Source: Enterobacter hormaechei subsp. hoffmannii | GTDB taxonomy: Bacteria; Pseudomonadota; Gammaproteobacteria; Enterobacterales; Enterobacteriaceae | Reading direction: 5' to 3' | DNA length: 64,000 nt | Assembly: GCF_001729745.1 (NCBI RefSeq) | Contig: NZ_CP017186.1 | Location: 4,216,001 to 4,280,000, forward strand | Part shown: piece after piece, positions 34,381-42,914 of the stretch | Layout: each line of letters begins with the position of its first letter | How positions within the stretch are numbered: the first letter of the stretch is position 1 | Program-made: the position numbers and the translations under genes | Notes under the pieces: model-generated | Told to the model about the DNA's origin: nothing | The model's database searches: none | What the model saw: the letters and a program-made list of their open reading frames with translations, nothing else

Positions 34381-34974
34381 ATGTACCAGTTTGTACTGGG
34401 AAAGATCTCCACCCTTAGCGCGGACCCCCTGGCGTCAACGCTCGCAGATATGGCACCTCAGGGTGCGCGATACGCTTCCTGGCTTGCAGGCCGGACGCTG
34501 CTCGCCAGAACTTTATCCCCCTCACCGCTTCCCGAGATAATCTACGGCGAGCAGGGAAAACCGGCCTTCGCTAACGGCCATCCGCTGTGGTTTAACCTGA
34601 GCCACAGCGGGGACGATATTGCCATGCTGATAAGCGATGAAGGCGAGGTTGGTTGCGATATCGAAGTGATCCGCCCGCGGGAGAACTGGCAGGCGCTGGC
34701 GAATGCCGTTTTCAGCCTCACCGAGCATGACGAGCTGGAGCGTGAAGCGCCGGAAGAGCAGCTTTCCGCATTCTGGCGCATCTGGACGCGCAAAGAGGCG
34801 ATCGTTAAACAGCGTGGCGGCAGCGCGTGGCAGATTGTCAGCATTGACAGCACCGCCCAGTCGCTCCCGGTCAGCCAGCTTCGCTTCGGCTCGCTGAGCC
34901 TGGCGGTCTGTACCCCTACGCCTTTCACCTTAACGGCGGAATCGGTGACTTACTCCGGTATTTCTGCGGCATAA
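34381..34974 (+). CDS. acpT: AcpT, 4'-phosphopantetheinyl transferase
   Basis: A 197-residue Sfp-type transferase (E. coli AcpT is 195). Motifs are WFNLSHSGDDIA, VGCDIEVIRPR (magnesium-binding Asp and Glu) and FWRIWTRKEAIVKQRGGSAW. It transfers phosphopantetheine from CoA to carrier proteins. In K-12 AcpT is an orphan, whereas E. coli O157:H7 keeps its cognate carrier proteins alongside; here the two carrier proteins ApeE and ApeF are in the same operon, two bases after apeR. It closes the cluster. Confidence 0.93.
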   Translation: MYQFVLGKISTLSADPLASTLADMAPQGARYASWLAGRTLLARTLSPSPLPEIIYGEQGKPAFANGHPLWFNLSHSGDDIAMLISDEGEVGCDIEVIRPRENWQALANAVFSLTEHDELEREAPEEQLSAFWRIWTRKEAIVKQRGGSAWQIVSIDSTAQSLPVSQLRFGSLSLAVCTPTPFTLTAESVTYSGISAA

Positions 34975-35010
34975 AAAACGGCCATTCCGGTTAAAACCGA
35001 AATGGCCGTT
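34972..35010 (-). terminator. Strong terminator between acpT and padC
   Basis: AACGGCCATT (34977-34986) pairs with AATGGCCGTT (35001-35010), with further pairing of CCGGTT and AACCG inside. On the minus strand it is followed by TTTTTTAT, so it is a good terminator for padC. On the plus strand the T run is poor, but the stem should still slow transcription from the aryl polyene operon. Confidence 0.85.
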
Positions 35011-35033
35011 GTGCATTTAACGCGTTGCTAAGC

Positions 35034-35540
35034 TTATTTTAAATTATCTGGAAAGTTTTTTGGCAACTCGCTAGCAGCACACGCAATAACGCTATCGTCA
35101 TTCGCACCGCAGTCGCGTACAAAAGTAATCGTCGCAAATTCATCGATCACTTCGGTTGGATACGCTGGCCCGGCATCACGGTAGCTGTTCATCAGCGGAA
35201 TGTGATCGTTCTGGAAGCAGACGGTTTTTTCCGGATTATTCATGACCCAGCGTGGGAAGAAGATGGTGCCGTGGAACAGGCGGTCGCCCAGGTTCACAAT
35301 CAGGCTCACGTCGGTACCGGTTGGCTCCGTCCAGGAAATTTTATAGATGCTTTCCCCAACACGGACAATGTAGGCCTGCTGATCTTTCACCCAACGATTG
35401 CCCACCAGACCGCTGTGAATACGGTAGTCGAGCGTGTTCTCGTTTTTAACGTAAATTTCGTAGTTCCAGCCATTGTCGTAGGTATATACCAGATGTTTGC
35501 CGACGAAGCCGCTTAAATCATGTTTATCGAAGGTGCTCAT
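35034..35540 (-). CDS. padC: Phenolic acid decarboxylase
   Basis: A 168-residue protein nearly identical to the characterised ferulate decarboxylase of Enterobacter sp. Px6-4. It decarboxylates p-coumaric, ferulic and caffeic acids to vinylphenols without a cofactor. WNYEIY holds Trp25 and Tyr27, which line the substrate entrance; the beta-barrel core (LVGNRWVKDQQAYIVRVGES, DRLFHGTIFFPRWV) is intact. It is transcribed divergently from a LysR regulator and has its own terminator. It neighbours the aryl polyene cluster but points towards it, in a separate transcript. Confidence 0.93.
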   Translation of the reverse strand: MSTFDKHDLSGFVGKHLVYTYDNGWNYEIYVKNENTLDYRIHSGLVGNRWVKDQQAYIVRVGESIYKISWTEPTGTDVSLIVNLGDRLFHGTIFFPRWVMNNPEKTVCFQNDHIPLMNSYRDAGPAYPTEVIDEFATITFVRDCGANDDSVIACAASELPKNFPDNLK

Positions 35541-35607
35541 AAGATGTCTCCTTTGTTTTGATGAGACGATCGTACCCCTTCAAAAAATGAATGAATAACG
35601 CTATGTT

Positions 35608-35620
35608 TGAATCAAATTCA
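35608..35620. promoter_or_regulatory. Candidate LysR-type operator between padC and its regulator
   Basis: TGAATCAAATTCA is a 13-base palindrome with the T-N11-A layout of LysR-type binding sites, in the 99-base space between two divergent genes. It is a natural site for the adjacent regulator to control padC and itself. No experimental site is known to me for this protein. Confidence 0.5.
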
Positions 35621-35639
35621 TCCAAAATTTAGATTAATC

Positions 35640-36521
35640 ATGCACAAGACGACGCTCGAACAGTGGGCCTTGCTGGAAAGAGTCATCGAGGCTGGCAGCT
35701 TCGCTAAGGCGGCGGAAGAGACCCATCGCAGCCAGTCCTCGGTCAGCTATAACCTGTCGCTTTTGCAGGAGCGGCTGGGTGTAGCGCTCCTGATGACAGA
35801 GGGACGCCGTGCCGTGCTGACCCCGGCGGGTGAACTGTTGCTGAATCAGGTTAAACCGCTGCTGAAAGCCTTCGCCTACGTTGAAACGCGCGCTGCAACC
35901 CTGCGCAGCGGGATGCGAACCCGTATCGACCTGATGGTAGACAGTATTTTTCCGCGCAGTCGGCTGTTCGCGATTTTGCGCCAGTTTCAGCAGCTGTACC
36001 CGCAAACGCAGGTGCGGCTTACCGAGGTGCTGGAAAACAGCCGCGCAGATGCGCTCAATGATGAGGCCGACGTGATGGTCTTAACCCGCCGCCAGGACAT
36101 TACCGGCCTGGGCGAATGGCTGATGAATATCGATTTTGTTGCCGTCGCGCATCACGCGCACCCGCTGTTTGCGCTGGATACACCGCTTAACGACGAGATG
36201 CTTCGACCGTGGCCGCGCATTCAGATCGCAGACAGCCAGCCCACCGTTCGCCCTACCGGGGAGTCGTGGACATTCTCCACCATCGATGCCGCGATCGAAG
36301 CAGTGATGTATCAGGTTGGATATGGCTGGTTACCGGAAGAACGCATTCAGACCCCGCTCCAGCAGGGCATCCTCCAAATCCTGCCCCTCAGCCACGGCGT
36401 TCGACGCGCCACGCCGCTGCACCTCATCGTTAAACGCTCCCTCAGCCCGCTGGACGAGCAGGTTGAGACGCTGTTGCGCCTTTTTAAACAGGAGCCGTCA
36501 TCGTCAACTGCTACGCTTTAA
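35640..36521 (+). CDS. LysR-family transcriptional regulator, probable regulator of padC
   Basis: A 293-residue LysR-type regulator. The N-terminal winged helix-turn-helix reads LEQWALLERVIEAGSFAKAA then SQSSVSYNLSLLQERLGVAL (about 5-50). A LysR substrate-binding domain follows from about residue 88. The ATG at 35640 gives the normal family N-terminus; a TTG at 35607 would add 11 residues. Its position, divergent from padC, suggests it senses phenolic acids. It lies 32 bases before the following SDR gene, which may be co-transcribed. Confidence 0.85.
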   Translation: MHKTTLEQWALLERVIEAGSFAKAAEETHRSQSSVSYNLSLLQERLGVALLMTEGRRAVLTPAGELLLNQVKPLLKAFAYVETRAATLRSGMRTRIDLMVDSIFPRSRLFAILRQFQQLYPQTQVRLTEVLENSRADALNDEADVMVLTRRQDITGLGEWLMNIDFVAVAHHAHPLFALDTPLNDEMLRPWPRIQIADSQPTVRPTGESWTFSTIDAAIEAVMYQVGYGWLPEERIQTPLQQGILQILPLSHGVRRATPLHLIVKRSLSPLDEQVETLLRLFKQEPSSSTATL

Positions 36522-36553
36522 GTTTTGAACCATAAAACGACAAGGAGTGAACG

Positions 36554-37348
36554 ATGAAAATCGATTTAACGGGGAAAGTAGCGCTGGTGACCGCGTCCAC
36601 CGGCGGTATTGGGTTTGCCATCGCCCGCGGACTGGCGGAGAGCGGTGCGGAAGTGATCGTCAACGGGCGCAGCGTCGACTCGGTGAACAAAGGCATTCAG
36701 GCGCTCCAGCAGGTGGTGCCAGGCGTACAGGTCCGTGCCGCCATCGCCGACCTGAGCTCGCAGGAGGGCGTTGACGAACTGCTCAGGGTCGCCACGCACG
36801 TCGATATTCTGGTGAATAACGCCGGGATCTATGGCCAGCAGGATTTTTATTCCACCGACGACGAGACCTGGGAACGCTACTGGCAAACCAACGTGATGTC
36901 CGGCGTGCGCCTCTCCCGTGCCCTGCTGCCCGGTATGGTACAAAAAGGCTGGGGTCGGGTAGTGTTTATCTCGTCAGAATCGGCCTGCAATATTCCTGCG
37001 GATATGATCCACTATGGCGTGACAAAAACCGCCCAGCTCTCGCTGGCGCGCGGTCTGGCGAAGTTCGTGGCAGGCAGCGGCGTCACGGTGAACAGCGTGC
37101 TGCCGGGCCCGACAATGTCGGACGGTTTTGCCGCGATGATGAAAGACGAGATGGAGAGAACCGGCAAATCGCTGGAGCAGCTGGCGAAAGCGTTCGTGAT
37201 GGAGAATCGCCCCAGCTCGGTTATTCAGCGCGCCGCAACGGTAGAAGAAGTGGCGAATATGGTGGTGTATGTCTGTTCCATGCAGGCCTCCGCGACTTCC
37301 GGCGCGGCGCTGCGCGTTGACGGTGGCGTGGTGGATGACATAGTTTGA
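36554..37348 (+). CDS. SDR-family oxidoreductase
   Basis: A 264-residue classical short-chain dehydrogenase. The nucleotide loop is TASTGGIG (about 13-20), followed by NNAGIYG and the catalytic SSESACNIPADMIHYGVTKT with Tyr and Lys (YGVTK). The C-terminus ends SGAALRVDGGVVDDIV. Its substrate is unknown. Its place behind the LysR gene makes a role in phenolic or aromatic metabolism possible but unproven. AAGGAG precedes the start. Confidence 0.85.
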   Translation: MKIDLTGKVALVTASTGGIGFAIARGLAESGAEVIVNGRSVDSVNKGIQALQQVVPGVQVRAAIADLSSQEGVDELLRVATHVDILVNNAGIYGQQDFYSTDDETWERYWQTNVMSGVRLSRALLPGMVQKGWGRVVFISSESACNIPADMIHYGVTKTAQLSLARGLAKFVAGSGVTVNSVLPGPTMSDGFAAMMKDEMERTGKSLEQLAKAFVMENRPSSVIQRAATVEEVANMVVYVCSMQASATSGAALRVDGGVVDDIV

Positions 37349-37454
37349 CCCGTCAGCCCACAGGTTCGAGAAAAAATGAGATCGGATAGAAGGACTGTGA
37401 AGGTAAAGCAGGTAAACTAGTGAACAGAATGTGTATTTCAGCTAAGACGTATTT

Positions 37455-38117
37455 ATGACCAATATGATTGCCGACGAAGCCGTGGCGAAGTCCAGCGTGC
37501 TCTCTGTCTTTGACTTTGATGGTACGTTGACGCACCACGACAGTTTTATTCCGTTCCTGCGCTTTGCCTTTGGCAAGCGCTACTTTGCGGGTCGCCTGGT
37601 GCGCATGGCCCTGCCCACGCTGCACTGCGTGCGTCGCAAGCTGACGCGTGATGAGCTGAAAGAGGTGTTGATCAAAACCTTCCTGACGGGGGTGGATGAG
37701 CACTGGTTACGTCAGCAGGCAGAGGCCTTCTGTGAAAAATACTGGAACAAGCTGATGCGCCCGGAAGGGGTCATGGCTGTCGCCAACGAAGTTAATTCCG
37801 GTGCGGAAGTGACGATTTGCTCCGCCTCCCCGGCGCTGGTATTGCAGCCGTGGGCCGATAAGCTCGGCATTAAGCTGATTGGCACGCAGCTGGAAGTGAA
37901 AGACGGCAAGCTGACCGGGCGGATCACCGGCAACAACTGCCGCTGCGCGCAGAAAGTGGCGAGGCTGGAAAAGGTGTATGGCGATCTGAACGCATATCAC
38001 CTGCGCGCCTGGGGCGACACGCGTGGCGACCACGAGCTGCTGGCGGCGGCGCAGGATCCGCACTGGCGCCATTTCCATCATCCGCGCAAGCGCCGAAACT
38101 CACCGATAATAAAGTAG
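37455..38117 (+). CDS. HAD-IB family hydrolase (phosphatase-like)
   Basis: A 220-residue HAD-superfamily protein of subfamily IB. Motif I is VFDFDGTLTHHD (nucleophile and acid Asp), motif II is TICSASPALVL, and motif III/IV is AWGDTRGDHELLAAA. The pattern resembles phosphoserine-phosphatase-like and phosphatidylglycerophosphatase-like enzymes; the substrate is not known. A second ATG lies three codons downstream. It follows the SDR gene by 106 bases without an obvious terminator between. Confidence 0.82.
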   Translation: MTNMIADEAVAKSSVLSVFDFDGTLTHHDSFIPFLRFAFGKRYFAGRLVRMALPTLHCVRRKLTRDELKEVLIKTFLTGVDEHWLRQQAEAFCEKYWNKLMRPEGVMAVANEVNSGAEVTICSASPALVLQPWADKLGIKLIGTQLEVKDGKLTGRITGNNCRCAQKVARLEKVYGDLNAYHLRAWGDTRGDHELLAAAQDPHWRHFHHPRKRRNSPIIK

Positions 38118-38123
38118 CCTTTT

Positions 38124-38194
38124 GCCGGGTGGCGGCTGCGCCTTACCCGGCCTACATCCCAGTCGTAGGCCCGGTATGCGAAGCGCCACCGGGC
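38124..38194. repeat. BIME: two inverted REP units
   Basis: GCCGGGTGGCGGCTGCGCC with TTACCCGGC, then GTAGGCCCGGTATGCGAAG with CGCCACCGGGC. It lies between the convergent HAD and terC genes and may act as their shared terminator. Confidence 0.85.
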
Positions 38195-38200
38195 GATACA

Positions 38201-39226
38201 TCAGGCCTCACGTTTCCCCGGGAACATCACGCTCGCAATAATCCCCAGCGCCAGTACCCCCAGCACCACAAACAGGCTTGCCGTGGCACCGATGTTATAA
38301 CCGTGATGCCAGAAGTGATCGGTCGCATTCAGCCCCAGCTTGAACGCTACGAAGAACAGCAGTAACACTACCGCTTTCTCAAGATGCACCAGATACTGCT
38401 TCAGCGCTTCCAGCACGAAGTAGAGGGTACGCAGGCCGAGGATTGCGAACATCATGGCGCTGTAGATAATCAGCGGCTCGCGGCTGACGGCAATGATCGC
38501 GGGAACGGAGTCGAAGGCGAACATCACGTCGGACAGCTCTACCACCGCCACGCAGAGCAGCAGCGGCGTCGCGTAGCGCTTCGCCTTCTTCACGCGACCT
38601 ACCATCACATCCTTGTTTTCAGGCTTCTCCAGCTCGGCGTCCACCTCTTTTTGGGTCAGGATAAACGCGTGGCTGCTGATTTTTGGCCAGACCGGATAGA
38701 AGCGTTTTACCAGGCGGTACGCCAGATGGTTGGAGTAATCCTCGACTTCATCACTCTCTTCATTGCGTTTCAGCATCATCACCGCCGTCCAGCCGACGAC
38801 CAGCGCAAAAATCACCTCAACGTATGGCCCCAGGCTCAGCAGGCTGGTGCCGATGGCAACAAAAATACCGCGGAACACAATCGCCCCCAGCACGCCCCAG
38901 TAGAGCACGCGGTGACGATACTTATCCGGCACGCCGAACCAGGCGAAGATCGCCATCATCACAAACAGGTTGTCGACGGAGAGCACCTCTTCCAGTGCAT
39001 AGCCGGTGAGGAACAGACTGGCCATCTCCGCGCCGTGGTGCACGTATAAGAAGCCAGCAAACGCCATCGCCATCATGACCCAGAAGATGGACCACATGGC
39101 CGCGCTTTTCAGCGAGATCGGTTTATCGTGACGGTGCATGAAGAGGTCGATAAACATCGCCCCAACGGCCATCACCACAAAGACAACAACGGTTTCCGTC
39201 GGGAAACCGAGATGAGCAGCAGACAT
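38201..39226 (-). CDS. TerC-family integral membrane protein
   Basis: A 342-residue polytopic membrane protein close to TerC of tellurite-resistance operons and related to E. coli Alx. It has about eight to nine hydrophobic segments, the conserved GYALEEVLSVDNLFVMMAIF and VVELSDVMFAFDSVPAIIAV with membrane acidic residues, and a soluble loop (about 160-215). TerC/Alx proteins are linked to metal (notably manganese) export. The start at 39226 has AAAAGGG upstream; a longer frame to 39292 overlaps a terminator. No other ter gene is nearby, so tellurite resistance is not implied. Confidence 0.87.
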   Translation of the reverse strand: MSAAHLGFPTETVVVFVVMAVGAMFIDLFMHRHDKPISLKSAAMWSIFWVMMAMAFAGFLYVHHGAEMASLFLTGYALEEVLSVDNLFVMMAIFAWFGVPDKYRHRVLYWGVLGAIVFRGIFVAIGTSLLSLGPYVEVIFALVVGWTAVMMLKRNEESDEVEDYSNHLAYRLVKRFYPVWPKISSHAFILTQKEVDAELEKPENKDVMVGRVKKAKRYATPLLLCVAVVELSDVMFAFDSVPAIIAVSREPLIIYSAMMFAILGLRTLYFVLEALKQYLVHLEKAVVLLLFFVAFKLGLNATDHFWHHGYNIGATASLFVVLGVLALGIIASVMFPGKREA

Positions 39227-39264
39227 AGACAACCCTTTTAAGAAGACAAAACACCATGCAGACA

Positions 39265-39300
39265 ATAAAAAGCGTGGCCCCGTTAAGGACACAGCACGCT
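39265..39300 (-). terminator. Rho-independent terminator of yhiN
   Basis: On the minus strand AGCGTG (complement of 39295-39300) pairs with CACGCT (complement of 39271-39276), followed by TTTTTATT. It separates yhiN from terC, so terC needs its own promoter in the remaining short space or read-through. Confidence 0.8.
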
Positions 39301-39313
39301 AAAATAATAAATA

Positions 39314-40513
39314 TTAACCGTTCTTTTCAGCCAGCGCCTGCGCGCATGCCCAGGCACTGGCCCACGCCCACTGGAAGTTATACCCGCCGAGCCAGCCGGT
39401 CACGTCCATCACTTCACCAATGAAATAAAGACCCGGCACGTTGCGGGCTTCCATCGTGCGGGATGAGAGTTCGTGTGTATCCACGCCGCCCAGCGTCACT
39501 TCCGCCGTGCGGTAGCCTTCGGTGCCGTTTGGCTGCACGCGCCAGTTCGTCAGCGTCTCCACCAGCGTGTCCTGCTCGCGGCTGTTGAGCTGCTTAAGCG
39601 CAACATCCGGAATTTGCCCTAACACCTGCAAGCACTCCACGAGACGCTTCGGCAGCTGCATCGCCAGGGTATTTTTCAGGCTTTGATTCGGGTGCGCGGC
39701 GCGTTGCTCATTGAGGAAGGCGTCCAGATCGCAGTCCGGCACCAGGTTTACGGAGACAAACTCCCCCGGCTGCCAGTAGCTGGAGATCTGCAACACCGCT
39801 GGCCCCGAGAGACCACGATGGGTAAAGAGCAGGTTTTCGCGGAACACCGTGCCGTCTTCGGCCGTAATGACCGACGGCACAGACACGCCGGAGAGCGTCT
39901 GAAGCTGTTCCAGCAGCGGCTTATGCAGCGTGAACGGCACCAGCCCGGCGCGCGTGGGTAATACTTTCAGGCCAAACTGCTCGGCGATTTTATAGCCGAA
40001 CGGTGAGGCACCCAGCCCCGGCATCGAGAGGCCGCCGCTGGCGATCACCAGGTTATCGGCGCTGACGGTTTCGCCGTTGAGTTGCAGCGTGTACCCCTGC
40101 TCGTTACGGGCGACGTCCAGCACTTCGGTGCGCAGGCGCATGACTACGCCGCCTTTCTCGCACTCGGCCACCAGCATATCCACGATTTGCTGGGCGGAGT
40201 CGTCGCAGAACAGCTGTCCCAGCGTCTTCTCATGCCACGCGATACCGTGTTTACCCACCAGTTCGATGAAATCCCACTGCGTGTAGCGCGCCAGCGCAGA
40301 TTTACAAAAATGACGGTTCTGGCTCAAATAGGCCGCAGGCTCGACATAAAGATTAGTGAAATTGCAGCGCCCGCCACCGGACATCAGGATCTTGCGGCCA
40401 GGCTTTTTTCCGTTATCCAGCAGCAGCACACGACGACCCGCTTGTCCGGCCATTGCCGCACAAAACATACCCGCCGCACCGGCGCCAATTACTACGGCAT
40501 CAAACCTTTCCAC
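39314..40513 (-). CDS. yhiN: YhiN, FAD-dependent oxidoreductase (HI0933/BaiN-like family)
   Basis: A 399-residue flavoprotein matching E. coli YhiN (400). The FAD dinucleotide loop is VIGAGAAGMFCAAMAGQAG (about 7-25), followed by GRKILMSGGGRCNFTN and IASGGLSMPGLGASPFGY. The C-terminal GLYFIGEVMDVTGWLGGYNF completes the FAD site. It belongs to the HI0933/BaiN-like group; the physiological substrate is not established. It is divergent from pitA. Confidence 0.91.
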   Translation of the reverse strand: MERFDAVVIGAGAAGMFCAAMAGQAGRRVLLLDNGKKPGRKILMSGGGRCNFTNLYVEPAAYLSQNRHFCKSALARYTQWDFIELVGKHGIAWHEKTLGQLFCDDSAQQIVDMLVAECEKGGVVMRLRTEVLDVARNEQGYTLQLNGETVSADNLVIASGGLSMPGLGASPFGYKIAEQFGLKVLPTRAGLVPFTLHKPLLEQLQTLSGVSVPSVITAEDGTVFRENLLFTHRGLSGPAVLQISSYWQPGEFVSVNLVPDCDLDAFLNEQRAAHPNQSLKNTLAMQLPKRLVECLQVLGQIPDVALKQLNSREQDTLVETLTNWRVQPNGTEGYRTAEVTLGGVDTHELSSRTMEARNVPGLYFIGEVMDVTGWLGGYNFQWAWASAWACAQALAEKNG

Positions 40514-40741
40514 GTCAAAATCCTCTTCGTTAACTGCCGCGGATTGTAAAGTTTCCTCAGTGGTCGCACCAGCGTAAAAAGATATTACAAAGCCATTTCA
40601 TTGATATTTAAAGATTATCTATTCAGGCACATTTCTCAAATCAGGTGGTATGTCAAAAAAAGTCTATATTTCACTTTGCCCGTTGCGCATTTGTCCTGGA
40701 TAATGCGCCGCGTTCATGTCCTCAAAATGGCGTAACGTCCT

Positions 40742-42241
40742 ATGCTACATTTGTTTGCCGGCCTGGATTTACATACCGGGCTTTTATTATTGCTTGCTCT
40801 GGTTTTTGTGCTGTTTTACGAAGCGATCAATGGCTTCCACGACACTGCAAACGCAGTTGCAACGGTTATCTACACTCGCGCAATGCGATCGCAGCTTGCG
40901 GTCGTTATGGCGGCGGTATTTAACTTTTTTGGTGTCCTCCTGGGCGGACTGAGCGTTGCCTATGCCATTGTGCATATGCTGCCAACGGATCTGCTGCTTA
41001 ACGTGAGTTCCGGTCATGGCCTGGCCATGGTGTTCTCAATGCTGCTTGCTGCGATTATCTGGAACCTCGGTACCTGGTATTTCGGCCTGCCGGCATCCAG
41101 CTCTCACACCCTTATCGGCGCGATTATCGGTATCGGTTTAACTAACGCCCTGATGACCGGTACATCGGTTGTTGATGCGCTGAACCTTCCTAAAGTACTG
41201 GGTATTTTCGGCTCTCTGATCATCTCCCCTATCGTCGGTCTGGTGGTAGCGGGTGGATTGATTTTCATCCTGCGTCGCTACTGGAGCAACACGAAGAAAC
41301 GTGCACGTATCCACCTGACGCCAGCAGAGCGTGAGAAGAAAGACGGCAAGAAAAAGCCGCCGTTCTGGACGCGTATCGCGCTGATCATTTCCGCTATCGG
41401 CGTCGCCTTCTCTCATGGCGCGAACGATGGTCAGAAAGGTATCGGTCTGGTGATGCTGGTTCTGATTGGCGTCGCACCGGCAGGCTTCGTGGTTAACATG
41501 AACGCCTCTGGCTATGAGATCACCCGTACCCGTGATGCGGTAAACAACGTTGAGACTTACTTCCAGCAGCATCCTGATTTGCTGAAGAAAGCGACCGGCG
41601 TAGACCAGTTGATCCCTTCTCCTGACTCTGGCGCACTGACTGCACCGGGCGAGTTCCATTGCCACCCGGCAAACGCGATTAACGCGCTGGAACGTGCGAA
41701 AGGCATGCTGGCCGATATCGAAAGCTACGACAAACTGGCTGTAGAACAGCGTGGTCAGCTGCGTCGTATCATGCTCTGTATCTCCGACGTGACCGATAAA
41801 GTCGCGAAGCTGCCAGAGGTCAATGCTGACGATAAGCGTCTGCTGAAGAAACTGAAAGGCGATATGCTCAACACCATTGAGTACGCGCCAATCTGGATCA
41901 TCATGGCGGTCGCGTTGGCGCTGGGTATCGGTACGATGATTGGCTGGCGTCGTGTGGCGACCACCATCGGTGAGAAGATCGGTAAGAAAGGCATGACCTA
42001 TGCTCAGGGCATGTCCGCGCAGATGACGGCGGCAGTGTCTATCGGTCTGGCGAGCTACACCGGTATGCCAGTCTCCACCACCCACGTACTCTCTTCGTCC
42101 GTGGCAGGTACCATGATTGTTGACGGCGGCGGTTTGCAGCGTAAAACCGTGACCAACATTCTGATGGCCTGGGTGTTCACCCTCCCGGCGTCCATCCTGC
42201 TGTCTGGCGGTCTGTACTGGATTTCGCTGAAGCTAATTTAA
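40742..42241 (+). CDS. pitA: PitA, low-affinity inorganic phosphate (metal-phosphate) transporter
   Basis: A 499-residue inner-membrane protein, same length as E. coli PitA. The two Pit signature repeats are [20 protein letters not shown] (near 26-45) and [15 protein letters not shown] (near 222-236). A large cytoplasmic loop lies between (about 275-390), and the C-terminal [18 protein letters not shown] mirrors [13 protein letters not shown]. It imports neutral metal-phosphate complexes with protons, and so also brings in Zn(II). Confidence 0.95.
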   Translation: MLHLFAGLDLHTGLLLLLALVFVLFYEAINGFHDTANAVATVIYTRAMRSQLAVVMAAVFNFFGVLLGGLSVAYAIVHMLPTDLLLNVSSGHGLAMVFSMLLAAIIWNLGTWYFGLPASSSHTLIGAIIGIGLTNALMTGTSVVDALNLPKVLGIFGSLIISPIVGLVVAGGLIFILRRYWSNTKKRARIHLTPAEREKKDGKKKPPFWTRIALIISAIGVAFSHGANDGQKGIGLVMLVLIGVAPAGFVVNMNASGYEITRTRDAVNNVETYFQQHPDLLKKATGVDQLIPSPDSGALTAPGEFHCHPANAINALERAKGMLADIESYDKLAVEQRGQLRRIMLCISDVTDKVAKLPEVNADDKRLLKKLKGDMLNTIEYAPIWIIMAVALALGIGTMIGWRRVATTIGEKIGKKGMTYAQGMSAQMTAAVSIGLASYTGMPVSTTHVLSSSVAGTMIVDGGGLQRKTVTNILMAWVFTLPASILLSGGLYWISLKLI

Positions 42242-42256
42242 TCGGCTGAAGGCGAC

Positions 42257-42291
42257 AAAAAAGCGGGTCAGGAAACTGGCCCGCTTTTTTT
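42257..42291 (+). terminator. Rho-independent terminator of pitA
   Basis: AAAAAAGCGGG (42257-42267) pairs with CCCGCTTTTTTT (42280-42291). The A tract on the left makes it usable from both sides, so it can also end the uspB transcript, whose stop codon is at 42296. Confidence 0.92.
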
Positions 42292-42295
42292 ATGC

Positions 42296-42631
42296 TCAGT
42301 GCCATATCATCAGCGCAATCATACTCACCACAACCAGACCACACAGGGCGCTGGTCAAAATGAACTGACGACGCAGGCGCTCGCAGCGACGGATAAACTC
42401 TTCATCGTGGTGATCGCGGTAGCGCTGGTAGTAGATATACCCCACCAGACGCATCTGCTTGCTGGGCTGTCCGTGCGAGGTGAAGAACCCTCCACCGTCC
42501 ACATATTGATAAAGCAACGGATCGCAACCACGAAGTACCACTAACAGCGCACGTAACGATGAGAAGTAGCGCGCCATATTCACTATGCAAACCACGCATA
42601 ACGCCCAAAACAATGCGACGGTGCTAATCAT
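42296..42631 (-). CDS. uspB: UspB, universal stress protein B
   Basis: A 111-residue inner-membrane protein nearly identical to E. coli UspB. It has two membrane segments (about 2-20 and 90-109) and the conserved [20 protein letters not shown]. It is sigma-S-dependent in E. coli and affects ethanol tolerance in stationary phase. The start at 42631 (MISTVALFW) has GGGAGGA upstream; the frame continues eight codons further but without need. It is divergent from uspA. Confidence 0.94.
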   Translation of the reverse strand: MISTVALFWALCVVCIVNMARYFSSLRALLVVLRGCDPLLYQYVDGGGFFTSHGQPSKQMRLVGYIYYQRYRDHHDEEFIRRCERLRRQFILTSALCGLVVVSMIALMIWH

Positions 42632-42914
42632 ACATCCTCCCCGGCGTCCACCCACGAAGCAAGGCTTCTGAGCTACCGCACCCCAATGCCCTGACAGACA
42701 GTTCAGTGAAAGAATGACTAAAAGTCGATCCGGTTCGCGTTTTAATATCCGAACGGCTCATTAAATAGTGTAGGAGATCCGTTAATTTTTTTGCCACAAG
42801 GTTAATCGTTATCAACACCAAAGCTTGAAAAATATGTTTAACTGGGCCGTAATGAAAGCATCAGACGACGGCTTTCCCATTTAGTCATCGATAACTTAAG
42901 GAAGGAGTAACACT

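Noticed and set aside
35034..39226. A genomic island with mobile-element boundaries after acpT
   Set aside because: Gene content differs from K-12, but there is no tRNA, integrase, insertion sequence or flanking direct repeat; only locus variability can be claimed.
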